A DNA stretch of 64,000 nt from Opisthorchis felineus. Its lineage: Eukaryota; Platyhelminthes; Trematoda; Opisthorchiida; Opisthorchiidae. Where the stretch lies: NCBI GenBank assembly GCA_004794785.1, contig SJOL01009548.1:10793-74792 (forward strand). Reading direction: 5' to 3'. This document shows positions 13,281 through 24,346 of the stretch, in pieces. The position numbers and the translations under genes are program-made. A model generated the notes under the pieces. The model searched no databases. It was not told where the DNA came from and saw only the letters and a program-made list of their open reading frames with translations. Every line of letters starts with the position of its first letter. Position 1 is the stretch's first letter.

Positions 13281-14460
13281 CTATCGTATACGATTCTTTC
13301 CATGTCCTATGGAACCCATCCGGCATGCAGCCGGTGGGGCAGGTTCATACAACCAAACCCTGTCGCCAGGGTTGAACAACTTTTCCTGTGCAGCTACGTC
13401 GCTGTACTCTTTTTTGTATCTCTGGGTGACCCACAGGTGTTGTCGAGTTATCCGATGACAGCGAACTAGACCCGCCTTCATACGTCGCAAGAACACCGAA
13501 TAATACAATGCTTCTGGAGCCTGGGTAGGTAAAAGTGTATCGGAAAGCATTTGAATCTACTGGTCTGTCGTGAAGAAGGATGGGGTTTGTCCGATGGACG
13601 TCTGGATACTGGGACTGTAAGCTGGCAGAGGGCGTGGCGGTGCAACATCCTACTGCTCAAATCTTTAGTGGCTGGTAAGGGCTTTTGGCAGACCTTTCAG
13701 AGTTCCATCCTTGCCTTCCACCACGCCATTGCCCTCAGTGTGATACGCTGCGGTGTGAGGCCTCCACATATTTGGTGCGTGAGACGTGTACAGCCGTGCA
13801 GCTCTTGAAACAAGATGCTTTTGTAGTTGGAACCTTGGTCAGTGTGCTGTTGTCAAGGTGCACCCCAACGTGCGATCCATTCGGTGAACAGCGTTTTGTC
13901 CACCGTTTGACCACGTTTTTGGAATTGGGATAACCTCACACCATTCCGCGAAATGATTAACCATCACCAAGATTTATACGTTATCTTGATCTATTCTAGG
14001 CAACGGCATGGTAAAGTCCACACCGATCATTTCGTATGGTAACCCGGCTTTTAGCAGTGGTGCTGGGACAATTGTCCGCGATTCTTCACTTGAGCACACT
14101 CCGTGAACGATTGGCAGAACACTGCGGTATCACGCCGCATGTGCTGACTTCCATTTTATTCAGTCCTGCATGGCCTAATTCTCTATGGGGGCGCTTCAAA
14201 ACTGTTTCAAGGGCACTGGTTTGTGCGACAATACGACACAAGTGTGTGGGGCGTTTTTGGTATTGGAATATGCCATCAGTCACACCCACGTGAGACCAAA
14301 GGGCCCAAAGATGGCTCGTCGGATAGCTCGAACCCGTCATTTGGTCACTGGATGGCCGTTGTTGGTCATTGGGCAGCCACCCTTAGATGGGCTTCAACTT
14401 GGGATCCGAAGATTGAACCTTGGCCCACCACGGATTTCTGTTGCGTAGGACCATCAATGG
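13281..14460 (-). pseudogene. Ty3/gypsy integrase, fragmented
   Basis: From the 5' side on the minus strand: a zinc-binding-like region (about 14080-14460); a core with DQGSNYKSILFQELH encoded near 13815-13860, matching the second catalytic Asp block ('TDQG-x-x-F/Y-x-S'); and a C-terminal part (13281-13550) with YKKEYSDVAAQEKLFNPGDR then VWLYEP, the conserved 'F-x-PGD-x-V-W' segment found just after the core in gypsy integrases. Frames shift between the parts. Confidence 0.7.
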
Positions 14461-14577
14461 GACGTAAGGAATTGGGCCAAAGGGGCATCCGCTATAATCA
14501 CGGATTGGTCTGCGGGACAACGCATCTGCATTTCCGTGTTGTTTGCCCGCTTGATGCTGGCTCTCAGCATCATATTC

Positions 14578-15285
14578 CTACAGATTCACGGATTCACTGA
14601 TTCACGGATTGATGCGCAGGATCGAGGCTTTCGCCCGTGCTCCCCGGGTAGGGTTTGTTCTTGTTCAACGGCCACCGTTCACCTGAAATGCACAAGCGAA
14701 TGGAGGGTGCAGCACTGCTCTTTAAGTTCTCAGCGCGGGGGCAGTATGTTTGCCAGCACGAGGACTCGCATAGAAAAGTGTCTAGTAGTGCTTTGAAATG
14801 GGTTCTAGAAGGAGCGTGGACAACTGTCGGAGAAAGGTAAACCCACGCAGCTACTACACGAAATGAGAAAAAAGTTGCCTTATGAAAATGTGCGCTCTGA
14901 GCTTGAACATCTTCTTACCATGTCCCCGCCGTGTGTTTGCTGGCTCAACGGTGAAAAACCTGTTGGCCAAACCTTGTTCAAACAGGGTATAAGTAAGAAT
15001 TAGGTCTCCTCGGAGGCGGCGATACTCGAGGGGAAAGAGGTCAAGCGCTGTGAGACGCATTTTGTAGTCCACGGATTTAAGGCCCGCAACCATTTTCGTA
15101 GCAGCTCGCTGGACACGCTCAGTGGGGGTTACGTCCTTCGTGCGCCCTGAGTAAAAAATTTGGTTGGCGTATTCAAGAAGCGGTCTGACGTAGGCCCCAT
15201 AGAGTACTTGGAGGTCCATGCGAGTAATACGGGTGAAGGTGCGCCGAATCATTCGTAGAACGGCGAATGCCTTTTGGGCCGATAC
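14578..15285 (-). mobile_element. CR1-like element, 5'-truncated, nested in gypsy
   Basis: The minus-strand frame (14854-15252) is nearly identical to residues 64 onward of the 6328-7020 segment ([30 protein letters not shown]). The 3' end is marked by four 8-bp units at 14583-14614 (gattcacg, gattcact, gattcacg, gattgatg), the short 8-bp tail typical of CR1 3' ends. Truncation is at about 15285. It sits between the gypsy integrase and RNase H, so it inserted after the gypsy element. Confidence 0.8.
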
Positions 15286-15289
15286 CCCT

Positions 15290-16440
15290 GAAGTTTGGCT
15301 ATATGGCCTTCGGAACCACGTTAGTTTTGTAACGATAGTAGCAATTTGTGGTCGGTTTCGACCAGAAACCTGTTACCAATAGGGTAGTGGCGGAAGTATC
15401 GCATGAGGTGTGCAAGCGCCGAAATTTCCTTGCGCGTCATACAGTACCGCTTCTCTTGATGAGACATACTTCGGCTGGCATATGCGATTATTCTTTCCAT
15501 CGCGTCACACGAACGCCGAGAAAACACAGCACCAGTCGCGTTCTCGCTTGCATCAGTGTCGGGAATAAAAGCACCAGCATACGGTGATATGTCCAGACAT
15601 GTCAAAATGGGTGTGGAACACAGGCCGTCAGGGAGCTTATTGAATGCTTTAGACTGTTGTTCCGACCAAACAAAAGGATCTTTTTTTGTGGGAGGGATGT
15701 AAATGGCACAGCGATCTGGGGGGACCCAGCTACAAAGCGACGATACTATGAAGCCAGTTTCATGAAGCTGCAGGTCTAGTCGGCTAATTTTGGGGTCGGC
15801 CACGTCTTTACTTGTTTTATCTTAGCAGGATCACATCGGATTCCGTTGCCTGAGATTACATGCACGGGGTAGCACACCTTCCGTTGGAGGAATGTATATT
15901 TTGACGGTTTCACCTTCAAACTTAGTTGTTTGATTCAGTCCAAAACAAAACTCGTTGTGTTCCGAGACTATTCTGTTGTGCCCTAAGATTTCATCCAGGC
16001 AGACAAGGTATTTATACGGAATTAGTCTACGTAGACCTTTGTACTTGGGGCTCTTGAATGTGGCTGGTGCCCTAGTCAATGCAAACGGAGCCGTTTCGAA
16101 CTCCTATAAGCCCGATGGAGTTGTAAAAGCGGTCTTTTAAAGGTCACCAGGATGCTTTTTACCTGCCAGTACCCAGAGGCTAAATTCAGTGTGCTGAACA
16201 AGGCTGCACCTCCTAAGTCATTGAAGGTATTATCAATGTAGAAACGGTGTTTCTGTGTGACGGCATTTCATTTGCGATAGCCAACACACAAACGCACAGA
16301 GCCGTCGTGCTTCTTCCCCAAAGTTACTGATCGAACCCAGTGTGATGCAGGAGGTTTGATGATGTCTTTGTTCAGCATGTCGTCAGTCATTTGATTCAAC
16401 TTATGTCGGTACTTAACCGGGACACATGGTGGTGGGCAAA
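15290..16440 (-). pseudogene. Ty3/gypsy reverse transcriptase and RNase H, fragmented
   Basis: Minus strand. At 16270-16430 the RT start can be read (YRHKLNQMTDDMLNKDIIKP, then KKHDGSVRLCVGYRK followed by a stop). Near 16150-16210 comes FSTLNLASGYWQV, the first catalytic Asp block, where the usual 'LDL' reads LNL. Near 16000 the YLDD box reads CLDE. RNase H (15321-15803) has DTDASENATGAVFSRR, YASRSMSHQEKRYCMTRKEI and the TDHK block. Damaged catalytic boxes and stops make it inactive. Confidence 0.8.
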
Positions 16441-16851
16441 TGGGTCCAGCACCTTCAGTTTCGATGCGATGTTACGCACGTTTTGTTCGACAAACACCTG
16501 AACTTTTCCGAGCAAAAACGTCGGTATACTCCGACAAACTCACTCTGGTTCCGCCTTCGCCGTCGAGCTTGCGTAGGTGACAGCTGCAACAGAAATACGT
16601 TTACATTGGTCAACATGGCCAGATAACATTCATCTGAGGCGTCAGTGGCAGTGATGATGAGATTTTAGTCCCTCTAAAGTTCGATGGTACTTGCCGAAAG
16701 GTCGACCTTCACATGTTGACTCCATCAGAAATCCACTCCTAGTATAACGTCCCACCGCAAGTTAGCAGCCACTAACATGGGCTAAGGGACCGTAGTTTGC
16801 CGTAAAGTGAGCGGCACCGTCGGTCAACACTTAGCATGGACCGGTGCACAC

Positions 16852-17290
16852 TCAGCAGTAGATTTTGGTAGGACAATGTCTTAAAGAGCCCGCATCTAAG
16901 GGTACACTTTTGGCTTTCATCGAGCAACATGCCGCCCCTGCATCAGTCAAGATTCCAAGTCGCCTATTCCAAACATATCCGTCTGCTATGAGAGGTGTCT
17001 GGTTTGTACTCGAAAAGTCACAGTCCAAATTGGGACACATTGGAGTTGATTGAGCTCACGTGGTCGGTTGTGTCCACAGGTCCGGACGCGTTTGTCGGAG
17101 CGCTGGTAGCAGAAACAATTACGGCTGTTGGGCAGTGAAGCGTAAGGTGGAAGTGTGGTTGGTTGGAACGCAATGGCATGGGGTGGAATGTTCTTCGTTG
17201 ATTCGGCGCCCGTGTTTTATTCTTTTGTTGTTGAGTACGTACAGGGGCAACGTTCACCGTGGTCGGCTTCCGACCTCCCTTGCCCATGAT
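16852..17290 (-). pseudogene. Ty3/gypsy protease and gag tail remnant
   Basis: The minus-strand segment RRLGILTDAGAACCSM (in 16852-17040) matches the aspartic protease entry 'h-h-D-T-G-A-x-x-S', with the catalytic DTG changed to TDAGA. Upstream (17018-17287) is a basic, His/Pro-rich stretch consistent with the end of gag, with no intact zinc knuckle visible. Confidence 0.5.
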
Positions 17291-17399
17291 GTCTTCTACT
17301 TAGTTAGCTACTTGGAGTGCAGCTGTAATCGATCAAGGGGAGCTGCCAAAGAACCGGACTTCGACTTCAGGGGCGCGGGTACTCATGGTTAAGCTGCAA

Positions 17400-17590
17400 G
17401 ACTGGTTGGATAAACCACAAACGTCATGCTTGCAATCGATGTGATAGGTAAATTTGCTTACCTGGATTGCTGTAAACGTTTCGGTGGACTGGCTGAAGAT
17501 GAGATTATTTCCCGAATCAAAAGAGCGAGCGAAGCATTTACCAACTTCCGACATCTGCGGTATAGTGGCCTGGCTACCCAAAAAGCCACT
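17400..17590 (+). pseudogene. RTE-like RT fragment (C-terminal part, first half)
   Basis: Encodes NVMLAIDVIGKFAYLD, then GGLAEDEIISRIKRASEAF and TNFRHL, aligning with the segment at 37045-37190 of the better RTE copy. It is interrupted at about 17590 and resumes at about 18195, where GCAGAGTTTAC of that copy is found. Confidence 0.7.
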
Positions 17591-17894
17591 TTACCGGGAG
17601 TATGCGGAAAAGAAATAAACATAATTACTCTGAATTAAGTGTACGATAATAAAAAGGGTCAAACGGAACAGATTCATTAGGAATTGTTCTCTTTAAAACA
17701 TAGTTCGTCGTTGGCCCAGGTCAGTGAATAAATAACAATCTGGTCATGGATGTCCAGGGGTCTACTTTCAGACAGCTCTCACATACAATAAACTCCGAAG
17801 ACGGTCTGAAATGTTTTGATACCAGAGTTAGCACATGAAGCTCGCGAATGACCGCTGTAAGCGCGAGTGAAATGAAAAGAGAAAATCGGAGAAT

Positions 17895-18168
17895 GCGACC
17901 ACGCCTGTATTGTATGTAATTTGTACAAACGCGCGTTTTTGTGGGTTTGCGTATTTAAACAAAAATCGTTTATGAAATTGATGAAATGCGTACCGTTATA
18001 ATGAAAGCAAAAGAAAGGTACAAAACACCACACACGTGACCACGCCTGTATTGTATGTAACTTGTACAAATGCGCGTTTTCTGTGGTTTCGCGTATTCAA
18101 AAAAAAGTTTATGGAATTGATGAAATATGTAACGTTATAATGAAAGCAAAAGATAGGTACAAAACGCC
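17895..18168. repeat. two-copy tandem repeat, unit about 141 bp
   Basis: 17895-18028 and 18036-18168 align over their full length (both start at or near gaccacgcctgtattgtatg and contain gttataatgaaagcaaaaga). A shorter degenerate match precedes them near 17850. The array lies in DNA that splits an RTE-like copy in two. Confidence 0.7.
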
Positions 18169-18194
18169 ACAGTGGCGCTGGCGTTCAGTGAGTT

Positions 18195-18725
18195 GGGCTG
18201 TCATAGGCAGAGTTTACGCCTCAGTGGAAGTAATGCTATGATATGTCAGATGGTACTTGGATGAAGGAACCCTCCGACGATGGATGAATCATTCTCCCTT
18301 TATATGTTACGGTGGTTAGGATATGCAGTCCGAATGTCGTTAAACCGTCTGCCTCGCAGCGCTCTCTTCGCCAGGAGCTGTGCTGGAAGCGACCAAGAGG
18401 TAGACAGTGTGTGACCTGGCGAGGAAATATGAAAACGCTAACCAGTATACCTAGTCGGGGGAGAGTTGGTTCAATGGTTAGTGTGCAGAATTACTGACCA
18501 GAAGGCCCGTAGTTCGAACCCGACTTCTGTCCCCCGGATGACCTTGTCCAGGCTTGGGCAACGTGACAGTATCCCAGGCCCCTTGCTTCCCTCTGGTCGA
18601 CATCTGCGACCTCCATGGATGGGGATGCGGAGACTAAACGCAACGATGGTTAATGACACTAGTAGAAATAACCCAATCGCGCAGCCAATGGCACTCATGC
18701 ATCAAATCTATCGTCTGCAATGCAT
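18195..18725 (+). pseudogene. RTE-like 3' end, interrupted by a SINE
   Basis: Contains the C-terminal RT tail (LRWLGYAVRMSLNRLPRSAL encoded near 18310-18375), then 3' UTR sequence ending ctagtcggg. It continues after the SINE as ggttaatgacactagtagaa, matching 37630-37690 of the other copy. Confidence 0.65.
18466..18605 (+). mobile_element. tRNA-derived SINE (family 2), truncated
   Basis: A tRNA-like head (A box ttggttcaatggttag, B box gtagttcgaaccc) is followed by the family body (gggcaacgtgacagtatccc). It ends early compared with the full copies at 20346 and 40777. It lies inside the RTE 3' UTR. Confidence 0.7.
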
Positions 18726-18738
18726 AACTACCCATTTT

Positions 18739-18792
18739 TGGCGAGATGGCTTGGTGGTTAGATCGCGAATTTACTGACCGGAGGGTCTTAAC
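18739..18792 (+). mobile_element. SINE family 2, head fragment
   Basis: Only the 5' tRNA-like half (gcgagatggcttggtggtta to accggagggtc) is present. Confidence 0.5.
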
Positions 18793-19109
18793 GATAGTAT
18801 CCTTCTTAGTTTACTTCTCGATCTGAACCTTCCAAGCTGGCGTTCTCGTCAAAAAACACCAAAGGGTGCACAAGGTATATTAACGCCCAAAAACTAGTCA
18901 AGGACATCTGTACAGCGCATCGTATATATAGTGTAAGTGGCGACAACCTGGAAATTCTGGCCCCTTATATATTTCCCCATTGGCAAGCGACATTCGGCCA
19001 ATTAGGGGTCACGTTTGGGTGTCGGGTGCAGACTTTCTACCAACCATATCTGGGCTTGATGCCGGAGCGGCAAGCGTCCCAAAATTTTGGCCAATCTTGT
19101 GCATGATAG

Positions 19110-19313
19110 GCTTCTCGGCCGTAGCGGCGCCCAACTGCGAGCTGCAAAACGTGTCCGTGTGGATTTCCGCGTAACAAAGGTCCGTGGTCCGAATCTGACA
19201 TCTGCATCTCGACTTCCTCCGTCTAGGCTTAGGGAACCTGGCAGTATTCAAGCCCTCGCGCTTCCTTCGGGTGGCATGGCAGGTAGACAGCTGAACGATT
19301 ATCTTTTTTTAAC
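19110..19313 (+). mobile_element. SINE family 2, degenerate head
   Basis: The body (catctcgacttcctccgtct, cttccttcgggtggcatggc) and the tail (agctgaacgattatcttttt) match other copies. The tRNA-like B box is decayed to ggtccgtggtccgaatc, and the short hairpin before the tail is missing. Confidence 0.65.
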
Positions 19314-19387
19314 CGTTTTCCGAACCAACCAAGTATGCCGTCGCTTCCCAAGGGTTGGTTGTATGTCCCACACCCCCCCACCTTTCG

Positions 19388-19462
19388 GTGGTCGAAACAA
19401 TGGCAGCTGGAACCGTTGTGCCTATGCTACACAGTCTGTAGCTGACATGCCGGTTGATTGAT
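19388..19462 (+). repeat. RTE 3'-end fragment
   Basis: ggtcgaaacaatggcagctggaacc and the end gttgattgatc match the extreme 3' ends of RTE copies at 20050, 25307 and 26826. Confidence 0.45.
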
Positions 19463-19916
19463 CACCTCCTGCGCTACCTGCCCATCCCAGAGGTTGTTTG
19501 CTCTTTGTTTGTTCGAACAGACTGAGCTGTTTTACTGGCCTGGATTTCTCACGACCGCATAAAATATCTTGTGGCTTGAGTTCTTTGTTAATGCACAAGC
19601 CGCAATTATGATTGTTTGGTGGCTTGCCACCTTGTAGATCTGGTAGCATGCTCGAGGAATGGTGTTCTGGTGCGCCCTGTCCGGAGGGTCGTCCTTTTGC
19701 GCTGCGCTACGGTGCGTTCGGCAGTTCTTTGAGATACACGCGCCATATGCTCACTATTTCTGCGGGTGACGTATGCTTCAGTCCCCTGTCAGCATCCTGG
19801 ACATTTGTAGTCGGTTTGATGCGTAGCTCATAGATAGCTTTCATTCGATCATAAAATTCCTTGTGTTGAAGCCAGTCGGCGATATCCTTGATATGCTCAT
19901 ACCCGGTTAGCCACAA
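19440..19916 (-). pseudogene. HNCGLC repeat copy B with RTE-like linker
   Basis: The minus-strand frame (19707-19916) reads as IADWLQHKEFYDRMKAIYEL, then AEIVSIWRVYLKELPNAP, resembling the segment between endonuclease and RT in RTE-type ORFs ('F-x-x-(I/M)KA(I/V)YG ... I-L-x-RW-x-x-x-F'). After one TAG the same frame runs on to NHNCGLC and the block shared with 9494-9825. The link of this block to a retrotransposon is inferred from that shared frame. Confidence 0.4.
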
Positions 19917-20049
19917 TTCATTCTCGATGCGGTTGTGGACAGCGACTTCGGTTCCTCATCTGTTGAGTTCCATCGCCGCTACAGGCGGTCAGTCGCCATT
20001 CGGCGTATTCAGTTGAACAGCAAGGGTAACGAAGAACCCATCCTGCAAT

Positions 20050-21836
20050 TCAGTTCAATCCAACTCAATTTTTCAGCTATGAACCGTGTACCATATGCAC
20101 ATTGGTTCCAGCTGCTACAGTTTCGATCACCTGAAAGTGGGAGAGTGCGATGTGGCATGTTCAGATAGTTCGGGAATTGGGTAGGTACGCATTGAACGCG
20201 ATAGCTTTGATGCATGGGCGCCACCGGCTGCGCGATTGGACTGTTTCTGCCAGTATCATTAACCATCAGTGAATTGAGTCCCGGGGTGCTCGTCCAGCGA
20301 GGCGGCAGTTGCCGACCCGACTAAGTTTACTGGTTAATGTTTTCATAAAAAATTGTTCAGCCGAAGCACCTTTCGGTGGCTAACTGCCATGCTACCAGAA
20401 GAAAGCACGAGGGCTGGGATACTACCAGCTTGCCTGAGTCCAGACAGGGGAAGTCGAGATGCAGATGTCGGGTTCGAACCGCGGACTTTCCGGTCGGCGA
20501 ATTCGCGCTCTAACCACAGCCATCTCGCCCCCCATGAGCCATCTGCCCCCCCCCCAATGTTTTCACACTTCGTTGCCGGGTCACACACTATCCACCTCTC
20601 GGTCGCTTCCACTCAGCACAGCGCTGGAAGTAAAGAGCTCTGCGAGGCAGATGGTTCACTTGCATCCGTAGTACATATTCTAACCAGGGTAACCTATGAA
20701 ACGTGAATAATTCATCCATCGCGAAAGGGTTCCTCCTTCCTAACACCATCTGGCGTACCTCACCATTACTAATCCGATGTTCCCACCGGACCTTTGAAGA
20801 CACTGATGGTCAAACACTGACATCTTTCGTATGGTCCCTGCGCGTATAGGCCACGTCTCTGATCCATAAAATAGTATGCATCGCAACGCCTCGGTGTAAA
20901 CTCTGTCCTTGATAGACAAACTCACTGCTTGTCGGTGCCATGGATATCGGAGGTTGGCGGAAGTTGTCCTGGGTTTCCCGATTCGAGAAATAATCTCATC
21001 TCCAGCCAGTCCAGGTAAACAAATTTACCTATCACATCGATTGGCTCGTCTGCAAGCATGACGTTTGGGTTTGATCCAACCCAATCTTGCAGCATCACTT
21101 TACACTTTGCAGGTGTGAAACGCATGCCAAACCATGCGGCAGAGTTATTTAGTTTATTTAAGATCGTTTACATTTGGGAAAGATCTGAACCAAGGAGATC
21201 AATATCACCCACATACTCAATGTGTGTGAGTGAAGGTCCTGGGAGCATTTCAACTCCCGAGGTTTCAGAGGCAGACAGAGAAATTTCAAGCAGCACATCA
21301 ATACCAAGGTTAAAGAGGAAAGGTGAGACAGGCCAGCCTTGTCTTACACCATTGGACGTGGTGAACTCAGGCGGAAGCTTGGTGTATACTCGTACGCGCC
21401 TACAGGGACGTAAATTTGAAACGGACACCTTTGATCGCCGGATACCGCCAAAGTTTCTGACGGTCGATAGAATCAAGAGCGGCTTTCAGATCAAGAAAAA
21501 CGACCAACGCGGGATGTTTGAAGGAGTGACGCTGTTCAAGAATTTGTCTCAAGGTAAAGATCTCAATGGATCCTCGGCCAGAGCGAAACCCAGCTTTATT
21601 CTCACAAATCCCTCTCCCGATAATCCATCAACCTGCGCAAAATGCCAGATAGCACCTTAGATGCGACGGATACCAGGCTAATACCATGATGGTTTTCACG
21701 TGACGTTCTTGCGCCCTTTTTAAATACTGGGATGACGGTTGAGGAGGTCCATTCGGCCGGTATTCTGTTTTCGTTCCAAATCTCCTGCAATATGGTTGTC
21801 AGGCTGTTCATCGGTGGTCAAATACCTGAATATGTC
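20050..21836 (-). mobile_element. RTE-like retrotransposon, 5'-truncated, hosts a SINE
   Basis: Minus strand, in order: MNSLTTILQEIWNENRIPAEW (21602-21811) with VFKKG and ISLVSVASKVLSGI; a segment with SGVRQGWPVSPFLFNLGIDV and the catalytic box written EYVGDIDLLG instead of EYADD; the RT connection (MRFTPAKCKVMLQDWVGSNP, 20922-21125); LRWL-like end segments; then the 3' UTR. The 3' terminus near 20050 has ATTGA-type short repeats. A family-2 SINE interrupts the 3' UTR at 20346-20555. There are several stops and frame changes. Confidence 0.8.
20346..20555 (-). mobile_element. tRNA-derived SINE (family 2) with target-site duplication
   Basis: Flanked by the 10-bp direct repeat aatgttttca at 20336-20345 and 20556-20565. 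The RTE copy at 37565 (gaaaacaccaacc) shows the site unbroken. Read on the minus strand: A box-like tggctgtggttagagcg, perfect B box ggttcgaaccc, a body, the hairpin accgaaaggt, then agctgaac-type sequence and a T-rich tail. Confidence 0.85.
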
Positions 21837-22380
21837 GCAGATCCCCCACCCGAAGTAACCCAGCCTGGCAGCCGTACGACTACCGGCTGCAGTGTAGTCT
21901 GATACATGAGTCTTTTGGAACCCAGTGATACAGATTTACAGTGCCACAAGTGGCAAAACGTGACACACACTTCTGGCCTTTAAGATTCTTGTGTTGATTT
22001 GGTCTACCACATTTCCCTCAGAAGTAATGTAACTTCGGTGATACCTTTACTGTTCTCCTGCCTTCCATTGCCATTCCTCTGAATTCTTAGAGATATGTTC
22101 AGATACTGCACAGCCCGTACCATGACTTTGAACAATGTAAGCACGAAGTACAACTTGAAGGGCTGGAAAATATAATGGTCAGCTTTTTAGCAACGCACTT
22201 CCCGCCGTATTTTCAAAGACGAGAACAATATTTTCTGTATATTCCAGATCGACAAGGTTCTTCCTTGGAGGGGTTTCAACACCAGAGCTTTGGAAACCTT
22301 ACAGTGTTCGGTCCATTACTTTACCACTGAGGAAAACGCAGATGAAAAACACCCCGAGCTAAAGCATTCACTTTCTGGTT
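21837..22380. other. no recognisable gene
   Basis: About 540 bases between two RTE copies. No conserved segment seen. Confidence 0.4.
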
Positions 22381-23983
22381 GTGGTCGGGCTTCTGTGCCA
22401 CAGTGATACGGATGGCTAAACTGACTGGAACCCATTTCCTACAGGGTCAACCATATCAGGAGGGTCAACGGTGAGCAGCCCGACGAAGAACAGTGAGTTC
22501 CCGTACTGTGAGAAATCGTATTACGAGGTGGCCCGTCGTACTGTCCTCTGCGATAGGAGTGTGAAGACAGAAGGCCTTTCCCTCAGGCGACTAGCCTGTC
22601 CATATTTGTGGAAGCGGTGATGCTGCCTTCCTCCGAGGAAGGACGGGTTAAAAAAGGTCGGCCCCAAAATCCGCACACTCCGATCGCCCAACAGTTGACC
22701 GTACGCACCGGCGCATTATCCAATACGGTCGAAGTAATTTTGAAACTAATGAGTCTGATGCTGTTCAAAAGGCATCTGCTGTGCACAGCCGCACTAGGAG
22801 TGACACAGTAATGCCCTACTCCCTGCTCCCTCTGGGGCAGGCCGGCCCCCTGCAGCCAAGTGGTTCAGACTACTGAGTCATTGGCTCCGGGAAGGGTCCC
22901 CCAAGAAAACTCTAACAACCGCTGTCTCGCGGCTCAGACTTGAGTCGGAGGCGAGGGGCAGGGTCCCCGAACAAAACTCTACATCCTCCCACTGCCTTGT
23001 GGGTCAGACTTTTGAGTCAAAGGCTCAAGGTGGGGTACCTCAATTAAACCCCTTCTTCGGCCTGGGCAACCCGGAAGTATCATGTGTCTTTGCAGCTCTT
23101 CGCTCACCGGCCTTCTCCCACAGTCCCTCCCCACCCATCGTACAATGCAGTGCCATCAACCCATCTGCCAGTCCCCTAGCCACTATTCCGTGTCTAAACC
23201 TTCTTCTAGAAAAATAAACCAAAATAATCCTCAAAAGATCTCATCCATGTTGCAGCCTGTAATGTCCGTACTCTATGTCAAATTGGGCAACAGGCGTCCC
23301 TTGCTGAAACCTTGCTTCCCCTCTCTATCGATGTATGTTGTGTCTCTGAAGCACGCATACAACACCCCACTTCGGTTCTACTCCTCAAGCCGCTTAGGAC
23401 GAGCTCAGATGTTCCACACTTCAGTCTTCGGTGATCCTGACGCAATGGCTCGTGGTATCTACGCACTCAGCCCCACGGCTGAAAGCACCCTACTGGACTG
23501 GATCCCAGTGAACAGTCGCGTGTGCGTCGTGCGGTTGTCTGGCTCAATTAAGATTAACGCAGGTAGATGCGGTAAACGGTGTTTATTTGACGTATCAGCA
23601 TACGCCCCAACAGACTGCAGTTCTGAGACTGAGAAGGACGAGTTTCATCAAGATCTGTCACGACTGCTTCTGTCGGCATGGACGGATGAAGTAATCCTGT
23701 TGGGTGATATGAATCCCCAAGTTGGACGACTAAGAAGCACAATTAGGTGATAGATTTGGGGTCGATGCTTAGCGTACATATGATGGGGAGCGACTGCATC
23801 TGTTGTGTGCTGATCACCTGTTCCTGGCGCTTGATCCAGCACAAACGCTCACATCTGGTTACTTGGAGGCCACTAACCGCGGAACAGTCATGGACTGAAA
23901 TGACGAATAATGCCCGGAGTTTGAATGGAAGCGCGTTAAAGAAAATGTGCTCTCAGTTTTCAGAATTGTCTGTCCAAGACATC

Positions 23984-24008
23984 CGACCCGACCCGACCCG
24001 ACCCGACT
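23984..24008. repeat. GACCC pentanucleotide microsatellite
   Basis: Four to five units of gaccc inside the RTE ORF, where other copies (35945) have a single unrepeated ctgactcgactc. It is a local expansion. Confidence 0.7.
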
Positions 24009-24307
24009 AAATGAACACTGGATATCATCGAGACCAACAGGTTTCATTTCTGCCAGAGGGACCATACCAGCAACTTGCCACTATGATGGCGCACTGAGAT
24101 CCTTGAAACACCGGATAATCAAAAGCATGAAGAATGACAGAACACGTTGGTGGGTTGCGTAGGCCCATGTGGTGGAGAAGGCTTTCTCTGCAGGCAACAG
24201 CCGCATCCTGTTTCAGCTGATTCGATCAACCGGCCAAAAAAAGTCTAGTGCTAGCGAAACAATTTGCGAAAAAGGCGGAACCTCATGCGAAAGCCATCGT
24301 GGCATCA

Positions 24308-24308
<1 letters not shown>

Positions 24309-24341
<33 letters not shown>
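24309..24341. repeat. (TA)n microsatellite
   Basis: About 33 bases of pure alternating TA, replacing the RT core of the RTE copy. Confidence 0.9.

Positions 24342-24346
<5 letters not shown>

Larger units (their letters stand above)
13240..17390 (-). mobile_element. degenerate Ty3/gypsy retrotransposon
   Basis: Read on the minus strand the order is gag nucleocapsid/protease, RT, RNase H, integrase: the Ty3/gypsy order. A CR1-like copy (14578-15285) separates RNase H from integrase. The frame is broken many times, so this is a fossil. I could not identify LTRs. Its 5' side (about 17390) abuts an RTE fragment. Details are in the sub-entries. Confidence 0.8.

Noticed and set aside
18466..18540. 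Genuine tRNA gene
   Set aside because: Acceptor stem does not pair, and the sequence continues into a SINE body shared with other copies.
23984..24008. CRISPR-like or satellite array
   Set aside because: Only four to five copies of a 5-bp unit inside an RTE ORF; a simple microsatellite.
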